DNA from: Shinisaurus crocodilurus
Taxonomy: Eukaryota > Chordata > Lepidosauria > Squamata > Shinisauridae
Direction: 5' to 3'
DNA: 64,000 nucleotides
NCBI GenBank assembly: GCA_021292165.1
Contig: CM037876.1
Coordinates: 317,530,776-317,594,775 of the forward strand
Shown: positions 19,116 to 30,395 of the stretch, one piece after another
How the letters are laid out: each line of letters opens with the position of its first letter
Position numbering within the stretch: the first letter of the stretch is position 1
Made by a program: the position numbers and the translations under genes
The notes under the pieces: generated by a model
The model's database searches: none
The model's input: only the letters and a program-made list of their open reading frames with translations
What the model was told of the DNA's origin: nothing

Positions 19116-19183
19116 CTGTGCACATGGTGCTCCAGCATCCATTTGGGTCCAAGCAGACTTTTTGCCTCTTCTCCTTATTATAT

Positions 19184-19234
19184 GGGCTGGTTCACACGTA
19201 TGCATGCTGCGACTTGCCTTTGTGTGAACGGGCC
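19184..19234. mobile_element. 51-bp miniature of the GGGCTGGTTCACAC element
   Basis: Starts GGGCTGGTTCACACG and ends GTGTGAACGGGCC, the same termini as 15750-16193 with almost no interior. Confidence 0.5.
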
Positions 19235-19284
19235 GTTGGAGATATAGCTTTCCTGCTCCCCTCTCCCACCTGTGAATGCAATGC

Positions 19285-19490
19285 TTGGCACACTGCCAGT
19301 CACTGTTTACAGAGGAACCAAAAGATGTGCCTGCTGGTCCATCCAGCCCAGTATTGTCTCCCTTGGCCGGCGGCGGCTCTGCAGAGGCAGAGGGAGGTCC
19401 GTTGTTAACTGGACATGCCTGGGCTTGACCCGGGGCTGCTGCCTGCCAAGCAGGAGCTCCGCCATCGAGCCACGCTCCTTCTGTGCACAG
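19285..19490 (-). mobile_element. Degenerate tRNA-derived SINE
   Basis: CTGGTCCATCCAGCCCAGTATTGTC and the downstream GCCAAGCAGGAGCTCCGCC match the order of blocks in the SINE at 14383, with many changes. Confidence 0.5.
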
Positions 19491-19494
19491 CGCT

Positions 19495-21615
19495 GGTTAC
19501 CGCATCTCCAAAAGGATGTTGTAGAGCTGGCAAAGGGGGCAGAAAAGGGCCACCAAAACTATCTGTTTCCTCTCCTGTGAGGAAAAGTTACAACGTTTGG
19601 GGCTTTTTAGCTTAGGGTTGGGGTGGGGTGGGGGACGCGACAGAGGGGTGTAAATTTAGGCATGGTCTATGTAGAAAGTGGGCAGGGGGAACATTCCCCC
19701 ACCCCCCATCATATTGGAACTGGGGTCCATCCAATTAAGCACAATGGTTGGAGACTCGGGGCGAAAGAAAAGAATTCTTCACAAGGCGGCACAGAGTTTA
19801 ACTGTGGTGGTATTCAGTACCGTGAGATGTCATTCTGGCCACCAACTTGGTTGGCTTTAAAAGGGGAGTAGAGGAATTCATGGAGGAATCTCAGGAACAT
19901 TGTGCAAACTTTTCATTTACCCTCTTTTGGAAGCCAGAGTTCAGAATATAAGGGGAGACATAACAGGAATAGCTGTTTTTATTCGTTGCATGCTAACTGG
20001 ATGTTCTGCTCTGTATTTGGGGCATGAGAGTGAACAAAATGGGATACTTGGTGTCACATAGACTGGCGCGGCCCTGCTCCTTGAGCGGAAGGGGAAACAG
20101 GCAGAACAGTGGGCCTTCTTGCGGATCCCTTTCTGTAGCCTTTCCCGCTGCCACCAGGTAGACAACTTTATTTCTCTGACTGCCTCCACCAAACTAGCCT
20201 CAAACCCCAGCTCTCATTCACTGGGGTTAAGCAAGAGAACTTATCAGTGGATTGTTCCCAGAGTCTCTTGGAGGACATCCAATAGATATAAATCAGCCTT
20301 GTCGGGTTCCGATAGCCCTACTGTGTCAATTAAAGATATTGCATTGCCTAAGGCTACTAGTGGGTGGGCAATCTCTTGTCTTGTTAGCTACGAACATTAA
20401 TAATACAATTTATGTAAGAGAATCTAATTTCAGCAAAGTGGGGCCGGGGCCATGTACACCATGCAGAATATATGAATCATTGAGCACTGATCACCAGTCG
20501 CTCAGCACATGCTCACACAAACAGAACAAACATCTGCATGGCCAGAGAAAGGAGCGGCCCAAGGGAGTCAGCTTCTGCTCTACTTGCCAGAAAGAAGAAC
20601 GCTCTGCTTCAAGCTCCCATTGCCCAGGATGGCAGAAATGAGGGAGGGGATGGTGGTAAAAGCTGGTGGCTTTTACCACCAGCCAGAGGACTAAAGGGCT
20701 CTGGGTGACTCTTTGTATTGCTGTAATGTGCTGCAAACCACCTCAGAGATGCTTTGTCCAAAGGGCAGGGTATACCGCTTTTAAATAAAGGGACAGTGGT
20801 AAATAGAAGGAAAATACTTCTGTAGAGAAAACAATTTTCTTTGGTAACAATAACGTTGCTGGATGGAACAACAAAGTGCAGAGTGCCTTTTCCCTTTCCA
20901 CCCAGCAAGTGGCCACCTGCCTCTCCCACTGAATGGAGGAGAAGGGCTAACAGCACAGATGGCATCATGCCCCACAAGCCTGAGTTCTGTGTGGGTCTCT
21001 TTTTGAAAATTAAGCACTGCCCCCACCTCCCTGGCAAGCCCCAGCACAGCACAGCAGGCATTTGTTTTCAAAGCCAGGGTTAAAAAGGCTAAAAGACACA
21101 GTTAAAAAGGCTAAAAGACACAGCCTTGCCTTTCCCTTTCTCCCAAACAAACCCAACCCACTCCAGGTGCTTCTTCTTTCCCTGCAGCAGCTCCCTTTCA
21201 CGATTCAGTATGTTTCTTGCTATTTCATATCTTAACCAGCCTCCAGAGGGGGAAAACCCTCGAAAGGAGTTGGACTTTTTTTTTCTTATGTGGAAAGGGG
21301 AGTGAGATAAACCAGTTTGCAAGTGGGGCTTGGGAATGGAGAAAAGGAGATTTGAAATTGCTCTCTGCCGGCTCTCATCCAGTCAGCTAATCACTTTACA
21401 AAGCAAAAGCAAACCTTCTTTGTTCTTAAAACATCAACCAGCATGGGTGGCCAGTGGAGATCAGAAAGTTTCAGGTCACCTCCCCTGGAATGCGGAGGAG
21501 TTGGGCTGCCTTTGTGCATCTCAGCTGTGAGTGCACACAGTGGTGATCTCTCTCCCTCCCTCCCTCTCCAAGACATTTCCCTAGCTCAAGCAAGTGGCCC
21601 TAAAACTTTGGTATC
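19495..21615. other. Unassigned DNA
   Basis: No LINE or SINE signature. It holds a short perfect hairpin (TGGTGGTAAAAGC and GCTTTTACCACCA, about 20650-20685) and a 23-bp direct repeat (AAAAAGGCTAAAAGACACAG twice, about 21082-21122). No coding motif recognised. Confidence 0.3.
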
Positions 21616-21623
21616 CTCTAGGC

Positions 21624-21744
21624 CAGTGTTCTCCAACCTTGAGTCCCCAGATGTTTTTGGCCTACAACTCCCAGCATGTCCCAGCCAGCGTAGCTGGGAG
21701 TTGTAGGCCAAAAACATCTGGGGACCCAAGGTTGGAGAACACTG
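21624..21744. mobile_element. Palindromic hAT MITE copy 2
   Basis: A 121-bp palindrome with CAGTGTTCTCCAACCTTG ends. It is flanked by CTCTAGGC and CTCTAGAC (7 of 8 bases), again a TCTAG target. Confidence 0.88.
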
Positions 21745-21759
21745 CTCTAGACAGTTGCC

Positions 21760-23155
21760 TACTTTGCCTTTATGGCAGGGCTATGTTTGCATTTTTGAAA
21801 TGGAGGAAACTGCAGTTCCACTCAGGGAGAACACCTTCCATTCCACTCCCCTCGCTCCGATTCCTTCCTTTTGGGGGCGCAACCCGTTGGCAAGGGGGTG
21901 GCCCCCTCCTTTCATTATCTCTTCCTGACAGGTAGAAGGGTTCTTCCCTAGTCTGCCTCTTGTGCAAAGAAGGTGCTCAGCAGCTAGCCTGCCAAGCTTC
22001 TAGCAAGACACAGGGCCTCCTGTGTGCATGGCCTGCCTTGAACTTGAGCAGGAGAGATCACAGAAACATACAGCACGCCCACTGGGTTTATGGAAATAAT
22101 ATGCAAATTATGACTCAAGTGCAAAATGCATGCACTCAAAAATATGTGGCTAAGTCACTATACATTTCTGGTGAGATCTTTAGGGTGCACACAAGTTACT
22201 GACCTCTGCCTAAAATTACTGCACGTTCAAGGCTATTATTCTAAAAGATTTGACATTTCTCAATGAGAAATGCTGACCTAGGTTTAGGAATGGTTGGCTG
22301 ACCTACTCTGGCTTAAATTAGGCAAGAGATGAGAGCAGATCATAACGATATTTTCTGGTATGGAAGTCTATCAATCTGCTACTTTGGAGCGGAAAGAGTG
22401 TGTGTGTCTAAAGGCAGAGGGGACAAAGTCATCTAAATAAGCTCTCTTTTTTCTGGAAGAGGAAGACGGGAGAGAAAATCATTTACAATAACAACTTGCT
22501 CATTTCTCCTTCTTTAACCTTCTCATTCCATTACTTATCTCACCATAATAACATTTCTCGCTCTTCCATCGTGCTGGCTTGCTTTATAAGTCTACCTCTC
22601 CTTCCACAGTAAATTCATCATTCTGGTTTGGGTCATTAATCTCTGCTTTTTCTTCCAAAGATAATACATGTTTAATGGCTGTGGAATGTAATATCGTGGC
22701 AAGACCAGAAGTGTTTGACATGCAATTGAAGGGCAGCGGAAATAATGTTCTCCCAAATGTATCTAGAATGGCGTGTCTTTTCTGAAAAGAAGCTCCAACT
22801 TCCTTCACGGACTGCCTCGCTGTGTTTTGAATGTTCATGATAATAGGTGGATTCACACAATCTGTTTATGTGTGCAAATATGTGTTTACTTGTCTAACGG
22901 CATCCACACATCATGGAATGTATGGCCATTTGGGGACAAATGAACATGAAAAAAATGGAGCCAAACTGGTACTCTGGCATCCATGCTTAATGGTATGGTT
23001 CTCACAAAGTGAAAGAGATTCCATGCTCAGCCAAGGGGTTAGGGTGCTTGTACCCAGCACTGTGGCTCAGTGGTTTGCAACCACGGTTTTGTGGGTTCTC
23101 TTGGGCAAGGAGGAGCACAGCCAAGGACCCTGGCAAACTTACTTACTGATTAATC
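21760..23155. other. Unassigned, possibly unique non-coding DNA
   Basis: A relatively AT-rich stretch with no TE hallmarks by eye. The frames over 22579-22860 have no recognisable domain. It is a candidate for ancestral non-coding sequence because it lacks repeat signatures. Confidence 0.25.
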
Positions 23156-23159
23156 CGTT

Positions 23160-24410
23160 ATGAATTGCCTTTCTGCCCCCAAGGTGATATACAATGTTAT
23201 ACAAAAAACAAAACAGAAATTAAGAGCAGAGCAGAACTATACTTAAAACATAACAGAGAGCAGAATTAATTTCATTTTTAATATCAATGAAGCACTTGGT
23301 AGAACAGAATCGTTTTTATAGCCCACCTAATGTTAAGGAAAGGTGGGGCAAATTTGGCCTCCCGAAGGAGGGAATTTCACAGTTTGGGTGCTGCCACTAA
23401 AAAGGCCCTGTCTTATGTTCCCACCAACATAACTTCTTGTGGTGGTGGGACATACAATAGGGCCTCTGAAGAAGATGCTAAACTATGGGTGGGTTTTTGG
23501 GGGAGGAGGCAGTCTTTTAGATATCCCTGCCCCATCTAGGGATTTGTAGGTAAGAACCAGTGTCACTAATTGCACCTGGAAACAATTTTTAGAATTTATT
23601 TAATATTACATTTATATCCCACCTTTTTCCTTCTTGCAAGGAACCCAAGGCAGGACACATAGTCCTCCTCCTTCTTTCCATTTTCTCCTCACAACATGGA
23701 CCCTGTGAGGTAGGTTAGGCTGAGAGTCAGTGACTGGCCCAAAGTCACCCAGGCAACCTTCATGGTTGAGTGGGGACTAGAACCCGAATCTCCTGAATCC
23801 CAGTCCAACACTCTCACCACCACGCCACACTGGAAGCCAGTGCATTTGATAGAAGTGACATGATCTACAACACACACAACAGATAGCAATCTGGCTGCCA
23901 CATTTTGCACCAGCTATCATTTCTGAACATGGTCCAATGATCCAATGATCCCCCACCCACCCAAAAAAGGTAGTCCTGCCACAGCAGGAATTGGGAGACG
24001 ACTATCCTTCAAGGAAGCATTTACCACCTCCACTGCCCAACTGGCCAGTCCCCTTCCGGCAGCTCACACCAGCCAGGATGGACATGGGTCCAACGAGAAA
24101 GCGGTTGGCCTCATCCCTCCAAGCAACTTGACACGTCTTTGGTCCAAACAAGATGACACTCATCCATCAAAACAAGGAAAGCAGGTGCCTCCGTCACCGT
24201 GCCAGAACCTCCGTTCACTGTGGAGTCCCAGTCAAAGCAGATGCAAGCAACTTTATCAGCAAAGTGCTTTGCAAATGCATCACAGTGGGTTGCCAAGGGC
24301 TCAGGAATGTCACTCATCATCACTCCTTTACTATCCAAAACAGCTCCTCTGAACGACACTGTGCAGACAACGCCATCGCTGCCATCACCACCACAGTTGG
24401 CCATGAAATG
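23160..24410 (-). mobile_element. L2-clade LINE fragment with nested Sauria SINE
   Basis: The left part is L2 3' UTR-like (GGAGGGAATTTCACAGTTTGGG, CACTAAAAAGGCCCTGTC). The right part, minus strand 24111-24404, encodes HCDAFAKHFADKVACICFDW and LVLMDECHLVW, matching the linker between endonuclease and reverse transcriptase of L2-type ORF2. A Sauria SINE lies at 23591-23833. Internal deletion is likely because most of the reverse transcriptase is missing. Confidence 0.7.
23591..23833 (-). mobile_element. Sauria SINE copy 1
   Basis: On the minus strand: CCAGTGTGGCGTGGTGGTGAG head, a B-box region GGTTCTAGTCC, CTGGGTGACTTTGGGCCAG core, and the BovB-like tail with CTTGGGTTCCTTGCAAG. The Sauria SINE is restricted to squamates, so this fixes the host group. 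Confidence 0.9.
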
Positions 24411-24658
24411 GGCTCCAACCCATGCTCAGTTGGATTTGTCCCAAGTCTTCTTCTATCAGTGCTCTAGCTGTCTGCCTGCATGCTTCATTGTCCTAAGCTT
24501 GTCAGGAAACCAAGGAGCTTCAGATCTGTGCAGTAGGAGAGCACATTTGGGCAGTGCAGGCTCGGCGTACAGTGCAAAGGGGGCAGAGCCCCACCTAACC
24601 TGCCCTACCTAACCTGCTTCTCATTTCTTGTCTCCCAGACCTTGTTTCCCTCCAAAGG

Positions 24659-24829
24659 ATGCAATGTAAAGTGACCGGCAGCAGCAGCAGCAGCAGCGCG
24701 ACCCTGTTTGTTCTTCTTTACTTCCTGCTTTGGCTGGGGGGAACCCTGGACATGTGCGATAAGTTGCACATGCTCGGAACATTCCCCCAGGAACCAATGT
24801 CTTTTTTTCCCCTATGCAAATGCCTGTAG
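24659..24829 (+). CDS. Possible 56-codon signal-peptide-like frame (speculative)
   Basis: ATG at 24659, stop TAG at 24827. The product has a six-serine run followed by a strongly hydrophobic segment (ATLFVLLYFLLWLGG, residues 14-28), then a short Cys-containing tail (MCDK, LCKCL). This resembles a signal peptide or single membrane anchor. The serines come from a GCA/AGC triplet repeat, so the frame may be chance. No homologue recognised. Confidence 0.15.
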   Translation: MQCKVTGSSSSSSATLFVLLYFLLWLGGTLDMCDKLHMLGTFPQEPMSFFPLCKCL

Positions 24830-24934
24830 GGGACGAGAAGGCCTTTCGGGAAGAGGCCAAGGCTGCCTGTTCCTTCACCAGCCAAAAGCCTGGGTTACTC
24901 AAGAGTGCCCTCTGGCGGTGAGCCAGAGAGCGAA

Positions 24935-25130
24935 AACTGATTGGTTGTTTCCCCTCCCTTCATCTATCTCATGGCTATAGGGGCGAAGGGGGCCCCGCCC
25001 GCATCCAATCAGGCATCTGCAAAATCGCCCCATCTCAGGAGCCTGTGCGGTGCAAGGAGGCGGGGCCAGGGTCCGGGAGACCACAGGCAGCCACAGAGAG
25101 CTCAGCAGCAGCAGCAGCTTCTCCTCTCTG
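24935..25130 (+). promoter_or_regulatory. Promoter-like patch with CCAAT and GC boxes
   Basis: Within 130 bases there is an inverted CCAAT box (ATTGGTTG, 24940-24947), a GC box (GGCCCCGCCC, 24991-25000), a forward CCAAT (ATCCAATCAGG, about 25003) and a second GC box (GGAGGCGGGGCC, about 25056). This spacing is typical of TATA-less vertebrate promoters. No known repeat signature covers it. No downstream exon is recognised on either side. Confidence 0.35.
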
Positions 25131-25599
25131 GTCGGACTAATTGTTTGAGAAGGAGAAGAAGAGAAGGGCGAGAAACAGAAAAAGACACACTTCTTGAATG
25201 ATATGTGTTTGGGGTGATTATTTATGTACCTTTCCAAATCCATAAAGCTTATGTAGCTTAACCCAGTCCCCATGGCCACTGAGGGGAAGGGGAAATCCTG
25301 TGACTGCAGCTTCCATTGGGGCTCTTTACTTGTCCTCAAACTTGCCCACCAGCCAATTCTGTTGTCTGGAAGTGAGAAAATGCTGTCGCAGTGCTATTGT
25401 GCTATTGTTGCCACATGCTTTTGCTGGGTTGCACATCCTCCTGTTCTGAAGGGGCAGGGCTCTTTTCTTCTCAAGCTTAGCAGAGAGAGCAGCTTTCTGG
25501 GCAGTGGCCAGACATGGACACACCACCTCAGCTCACCTTAGATTCAAGCATCCCCCCCAAAATGGTATCTATAAGTCATTTACTTTCATTCATTTTATT

Positions 25600-25740
25600 C
25601 ATTCATTTATTTATTTATTTAGTATATTTGTTCACTGCCCATCAGCCCAAAGGCTCCCTGGGCGGTTTACAAAGAGAAACAAGATAAAAACAGTCATCTT
25701 AAAAACAAAAGAACATAAAATAAAATGCAATTAAAATGCA
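25600..25740 (-). mobile_element. L2-like LINE 3' tail
   Basis: A reversed (ATTT)n tail followed by CCTGGGCGGTTTACAAAGAG and an A-rich stretch, the extreme 3' end of L2-type elements. Confidence 0.6.
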
Positions 25741-25774
25741 ATAAAATTTTCTTTTGCTGCTGCTGCTATTTTTA

Positions 25775-25863
25775 CACTGCAATCCTATATGTGTCTACTC
25801 AGAAGTAAGATCCATTGATTTCAATGGGACTTACTCCCAGGTAAGTGTGTATAGGATTGCACC
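25775..25863. mobile_element. Palindromic MITE (GCAATCCTAT ends, TTA target)
   Basis: Arms CACTGCAATCCTATATGTG and the inverse of TGTGTATAGGATTGCACC, inner arms AGTAAGATCCATTGA and TCAATGGGACTTACT. TTA lies on both sides (25772-25774 and 25864-25866), as expected for PIF/Harbinger. Older fragments of the same family are at about 13367, 26270, 35853, 40830 and 56080. Confidence 0.75.
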
Positions 25864-26341
25864 TTAAAATCTGTATTGGTTGGAAGTTAAAATCAGTCAT
25901 AGTTTCAGACTTGTAATGTTGTACATTTCCCCCCCTGCATTTAAAAATACTGGGCAACGTAAATTAATGTTTTTAACTGGTATGTTTGATGTGATGTGTA
26001 ACTGGGTGAACTGTTTTCTGTGGTGAGTGCATGTATGCTCTATTGATCTTTTCCTGATGGTGTGTAAAGACAGAATTTGGCTGGCTGTGTGATATTTATG
26101 TTTCATCCATATCATGAGGTGATCTTGTGATCAAAAGATCTCTTCTGATCTTCTCCTGATGGTGTGTAAAAAGCAGTCTTTGAAGACAGAATGTGGGGTG
26201 GGGTGGCTAGATATTATATTTATGGGTCATGTTTCCATTACATGTAAAAAGTTTACTATTTTTAATTTAGGCTGCAATCCCATGTACTCTTACCAGGAGA
26301 TAATTCCACTGTAATTATCAATCCTCCTCTCCCCCCACCTC

Positions 26342-26343
26342 TT

Positions 26344-26375
<32 letters not shown>
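26342..26375 (+). repeat. (CT)n/(CTTT)n microsatellite
   Basis: CT units passing into five CTTT units. Confidence 0.9.
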
Positions 26376-26446
26376 CCTTTTGGGGTGGGTGGGGGTGGCT
26401 ATTACAGTTGAGGCTGAAAGCATATACTCACTTGCCTGGGAATATC

Positions 26447-27258
26447 ATAGAATCATAGAATCATAGACAAGTAGAGTTGGAAGGGGCCTACAAGGCCATC
26501 GAGTCCAACCCCCTGCTCAATGCAGGAATCTAGGTCAAAGCATCTCTTGACAGATGTCTGTCCAGCTGCACCTTGAATGCCTCCAGAGTGGGAGAGCCCA
26601 CCACCTCCCTAGGTAGTTGATTCCATTGTCTTATTTTTCCCTGGTGTTTAGGTGGAATCTAGGTTCCTGTAACTTGAGCCCATTATTCCGTGTCCTGCAA
26701 ACTGGGATGATCGAGAAGAGATCCTGGCCCTCCTCTGTGTGACATCCCTTCAAATACTGGAAGAGTGCGATCATATCTCCCCTCAGTCTCCTCTTCTGAA
26801 GGCTAAACATGCCCAGTTCTTTCAGTCTCTCCTCATAGGGCCTTGTTTCCAGTCCCTTTATCATCCTTGTTGCCCGCCTCTGAACCCTCTCCAGTTTGTC
26901 TATGTCCTTCTTAAAGTGAGGTGCCCAGAACTGGACGCAGTACTCAAGATGAGGCCTAACCAGTGCCGAGTAAAGGGGAATTATCACTTCCCGCGATTTG
27001 GAAGCTATACTTCTATTAATACAGCCCAAAATTGCATTTGCCTTCTTTGCAGCCACATCGCATTGCTGGCTCATATTCAGTTTGTGATCTACCACAATTC
27101 CAAGATCCTTCTCACTTGTAGTATTGTTGAGCCAAGTGTCCCCCATTCTGTAACTCTGCATTTGGTTTCCTCTCCCTAGGTGCAGCACTTGGCATTTATC
27201 CCTGTTAAATTTCATTCTGTTGTTTTCGGCCCAGCACTCCAGCCTATCGAGGTCACTT
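26447..27258 (-). mobile_element. CR1 LINE fragment, 3' half of ORF2
   Basis: Minus strand. The 214-codon frame at 26631-27275 covers SDLDRLECWAENNRMKFNRD to PRFHLNTREK, then breaks because about 20 bases corresponding to CTGACTGTCAGAGCAATAAG are missing. It ends at ATCATAGAATCATAGAATC on the left. Confidence 0.93.
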
Positions 27259-27370
27259 TGCTTCTGAGTAGACATGTCTAGAATTTGTCAAAGGTGCCTT
27301 AAACCACAGAAGGCTAATATGAGCCAGTGGGATCACCCACCAAGTGAGTGTAAGGGAATGGGGCATGATG

Positions 27371-27505
27371 CAGTGTTCTCCAGCCTTGGGTCCCCAGATG
27401 TTTTTGGCCTACAACTCCCAGCATGCCCCAGCCAGCGTAGCTGGCTGGGGCATGCTGGGAGTTGTAGGCCAAAAACATCTGGGGACCCAAGGCTGGAGAA
27501 CACTG
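27371..27505. mobile_element. Palindromic hAT MITE copy 3
   Basis: A 135-bp palindrome identical in layout to copy 1, with CAGTGTTCTCCAGCCTTGG ends. Flanks GCATGATG and AGCTAAAG do not match, so the duplication is lost or rearranged. Confidence 0.85.
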
Positions 27506-27724
27506 AGCTAAAGTAACACGCTTTTAACTTCATCATTCTCAATGGAATACTTAAGTACATGCAGAAATGGACATGCTGGGGCCCATTGAGGTTGCTGCTG
27601 GTTGCTGTAGCATCCTTTCACACTTTTCTCTTTTTTAAAAAATATAGCCTGGGAGCAGCCAGTTGGGCATGTTGATGGTTACAGATAGTTTTCATTTTTA
27701 AAATATTTATTTAAAACGATGTGT

Positions 27725-27860
27725 ATTTATTTATTGACTTAGTTTAGAGTATTATTCTCCCACTCCTCAGAGCCGAAAGGGCTCCTGGAGCAGCTTACAA
27801 ATAATCAGTAAAAGAAGGCAGTCCCTGCCCACAGGTTTACAATCTCAAAAGACATGACAC
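27725..27860 (-). mobile_element. LINE 3'-tail-like segment
   Basis: A reversed ATTT-rich tail followed by CCGAAAGGGCTCCTGGAGCAGCTTACAA, similar in arrangement to the L2 3' ends elsewhere. Confidence 0.35.
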
Positions 27861-27958
27861 AGTGTGACACACAAGGGAAAAAAAGGAATAGGGAGGGATG
27901 AGGAAAAAGTTACGACTACAATCCTAGGGTTCACAAGAGAGAAGGCTGTGTCACAAAC

Positions 27959-28350
27959 TAGGTATGGTTGGCTCCGCCCCCATGATCCCCCCTTGGCTCC
28001 GCCTCTGCTGACCTCCTGTCCACCACACCAGTAAGATTATCCACGAGCTGCCACTGCACTTGTAGGGATATATCCAAGAGTCTCAAGGGGGCTGAAAGCA
28101 GGCCAAAATTGGCCTGCTTGGCCCACTCGCCCCCCCGAGACTCACGCACCTTACCTGGCTGCCGCTCATCCCATCGCTCCACGCCGCTCCGGCAGCGCAG
28201 GGTCCCGTCGTGTCATTTCCGGCTGCCAGGAAATGACGCAACGGGACCCCGCACTGCCGGCGAGGCGGATCGAGCGGCACGAGGATTCGGGCCTTCTGGG
28301 GGGGGGGGTCACTGAGAAAAGGCGAGCAAAGCAAACCCCCCCCCGAAGGT
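27959..28350. mobile_element. GC-rich repeat with ETS/CRE-like palindrome
   Basis: Starts near TAGGTATGG and becomes CpG-rich. At 28202-28248 it contains GTCCCGTCGTGTCATTTCC and its inverse GGAAATGACGCAACGGGAC. An adjacent palindrome AGGCCAAAATTGGCCT lies at about 28097. The right end near 28350 is not defined and no duplication was found. Confidence 0.5.
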
Positions 28351-28679
28351 AAGATTAACACCCCTGCTTGGGGGAGATTGTGTCAGTAACTCAGGTCACC
28401 TCCCCTTTCCACATATCAATAAGCATCACCCGGAAATGGATGTTGACTGAATGGATTCTCATTTTGCATACACTTCAGGACTTGTCATGCATTCCATGGA
28501 ACAGGAAAAATGCACCTGATAAAATTCACATATCTGAAAAGTGTGAAAATAAAATGCATAGATGTGAAAAATGCACACAAACTTTCATTCCCCCCCCCCC
28601 CCATTCTCTGCCCATCCCTTTTTCCTGGCAGAGATCATCCTGTTTAATTGTTTGTAAGACACGCTGGGTGGAGGAGCAG

Positions 28680-28776
28680 GATAAAAATAAATAAATAAAC
28701 CAAATAAATAAATAAACCAGTTGCACGCGCACGCGCGCACACACACACACGCGCACACACACACACACACACACCT
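28680..28776 (+). repeat. (AAAT)n followed by (CA/CG)n
   Basis: AAATAAATAAAT units pass into alternating CACGCG and CACACA units, a potential Z-DNA tract. Confidence 0.9.
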
Positions 28777-28956
28777 TGGGCATTGCTGGACATGGTACCT
28801 CAAGATGGTGATGGATTCATGACAGGTCACTGTGACCCCCACCTCTCCACCCATCACATGTTGCCTACTGCTGTACTTGAAAGCCTGGTGAGCAGAGTTG
28901 GGCCAAATGATCACACACACCCCAACATTGCCCAATCAAGGTTTCAGTTACACCTT

Positions 28957-29100
28957 GGGTGAGGGAGTGCAGCTCAATGGTAGAACACACCTGCTTCGCA
29001 AGCAGAGAGCTCCAGTTCAGTATCTACAGTTCCAGGGATCCAAAGTAGGAGTGCCGAGAAAGACACGCACTCAAGATCTTGAGGGCCACTGCCTTTGAGA
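28957..29100 (+). mobile_element. tRNA-derived SINE copy
   Basis: TGCAGCTCAATGGTAG (A box) and CTCCAGTTCAGTATC (B-box region), then CTACAGTTCCAGGGATCC. This is a diverged tRNA-like head. It is not a functional tRNA gene because the acceptor stem does not pair. Confidence 0.65.
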
Positions 29101-29104
29101 CTAG

Positions 29105-29295
29105 GTACAGCATGGGTGCAAAACCACAGGCACTGCCCCCAAATCTGGCCCTCCTGGGGTCCCTTTTGCACTCAGCCCTGCCCACCATTACAATGTGGCC
29201 ACCAAGAGCTTCTCCAAAATGCCATTCGGCCCTCCGGCTGAACAAGGTTCACTCCCCCTGCCCAACAGAGCTAGATGGACCAATGGCCTGCCTCA
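29105..29295. repeat. Dispersed repeat, copy A of a pair flanking L1 sequence
   Basis: GTGCAAAACCACAGGCA, CCCTCCTGGGGTCCCTTTTGC and AGAGCTAGATGGACCAATGG recur at 30192-30395. The two copies enclose the L1 fragment at 29310-30185. Confidence 0.6.
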
Positions 29296-29309
29296 GTAGG
29301 TCTATCTCA

Positions 29310-30185
29310 GAACAATAACAACCAAAAAGTCTTTTTTAATAAGGGTTTATCTAAATCAGCTAACTGCTGGAGGTGTAAGACCACTAATGCTTCTCTTACC
29401 CATATGTTTTGGCAATGTCCAATAGTTGCTTCTTTTTGGGAGGAAGTCATAATATGGATAAACTTTATACTGGAATGCTCTTTAATATTTACTGATGCAC
29501 ACGTTCTCTTAAATTATTTACCTGTTGCTTGTAAATTAACACAAGGTCAACGCAAATGGATTTTCTGTGCCCTTCGACAGCTGAAAAACTGATATTTCAT
29601 CACTGGAAAGATGAACACTCACCTCCTATAACACAATGGGTTGAGGACCTAAAAGATGCTTTCAACGTTTGAACAGGTGGTATTTCGACACTGCCTGCAA
29701 ATGGATAACTATATGGCTATTTGGTCTGCCTTTCTTGAAGCTTCTACATAATGGTTTTTATTGGTAGCTGTATTTTCATATACAGGCAGTCCCCGAGTTA
29801 AGTACATCTGACTTACAGATGACTCATACTTAAGAACGGACCTCTGGGTCCCACGTCGTTTACATAGCATACATAGCGTAGTATACTACACAATTTGCGT
29901 AAGTTACACAATTTGCATAAATGCCGGGGGGGGGGGGTTCCCTATAGACCGCTATGGTGTTCCGACTTACATACAAATTCAACTTGAGGACATTCTTAGG
30001 AATGGAACTTGTTTGTAACATGGGGACTGCCTGTACACATATATACTCAAAGGTACACATACCATATGCACCTATTGTAAGTGATTCATTTCAATTTATG
30101 CAACAACTTTTCTTTCTTTCTTTCTTTTTTCTTCTTATTGTTTTATTTTGTTTTTTGTTGAAATTCACAATAAAATATATATTTT
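29310..30185 (+). mobile_element. L1-clade LINE 3' end, split by a Tigger-like element
   Basis: The frame 29275-29592 encodes the L1 ORF2 C-terminal Cys motif: NCWRCKTTNASLTHMFWQC (C-x2-C ... H-x4-C), then FWEEV. The sequence continues to a 3' end rich in T and AATAAAATAT at about 30168. The element at 29783-30033 interrupts it. It is 5'-truncated and non-functional. Confidence 0.8.
29783..30033. mobile_element. Tc1/mariner (Tigger-like) MITE
   Basis: A 251-bp element with TIRs CAGGCAGTCCCC and GGGGACTGCCTG flanked by TA dinucleotides (29781-29782 and 30034-30035). Subterminal inverted segments include GACTTACAGATG and ACATACAAATTC-type arms. TA duplication and TIR fit the Tigger/pogo group. 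Confidence 0.85.
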
Positions 30186-30191
30186 TTACAA

Positions 30192-30395
30192 AGCACAGGT
30201 GCAAAGCCACAGGCAATGCAGCCAAACCCGACCCTCCTGGGGTCCCTTTTGCACGCAGCCCCCCTGCCCACCACTGGAATGTAGCCCCCGTGACCTTCTC
30301 CGAAATGAAATGTGGCCTCCAGGCTGAAAAAGGTTTGGTACGCCGCGCCACAGAGCTAGATAGGCCAGTGGTGGGGTTGTGGCTGCACTTCAGTG
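30192..30395. repeat. Dispersed repeat, copy B of the pair
   Basis: Homologous to 29105-29295 in the same orientation: GTGCAAAGCCACAGGCA, CCCTCCTGGGGTCCCTTTTGC, AGAGCTAGATAGGCCAGTGG. Confidence 0.6.

Noticed and set aside
22584..22856. 90-codon minus-strand frame with EEKAEINDPNQNDEF
   Set aside because: Looked protein-like at first, but there is no recognisable domain and no splice-site or codon-use support.
28957..29040. tRNA gene
   Set aside because: A- and B-box-like blocks are present but the cloverleaf does not close and the sequence continues as a SINE body.
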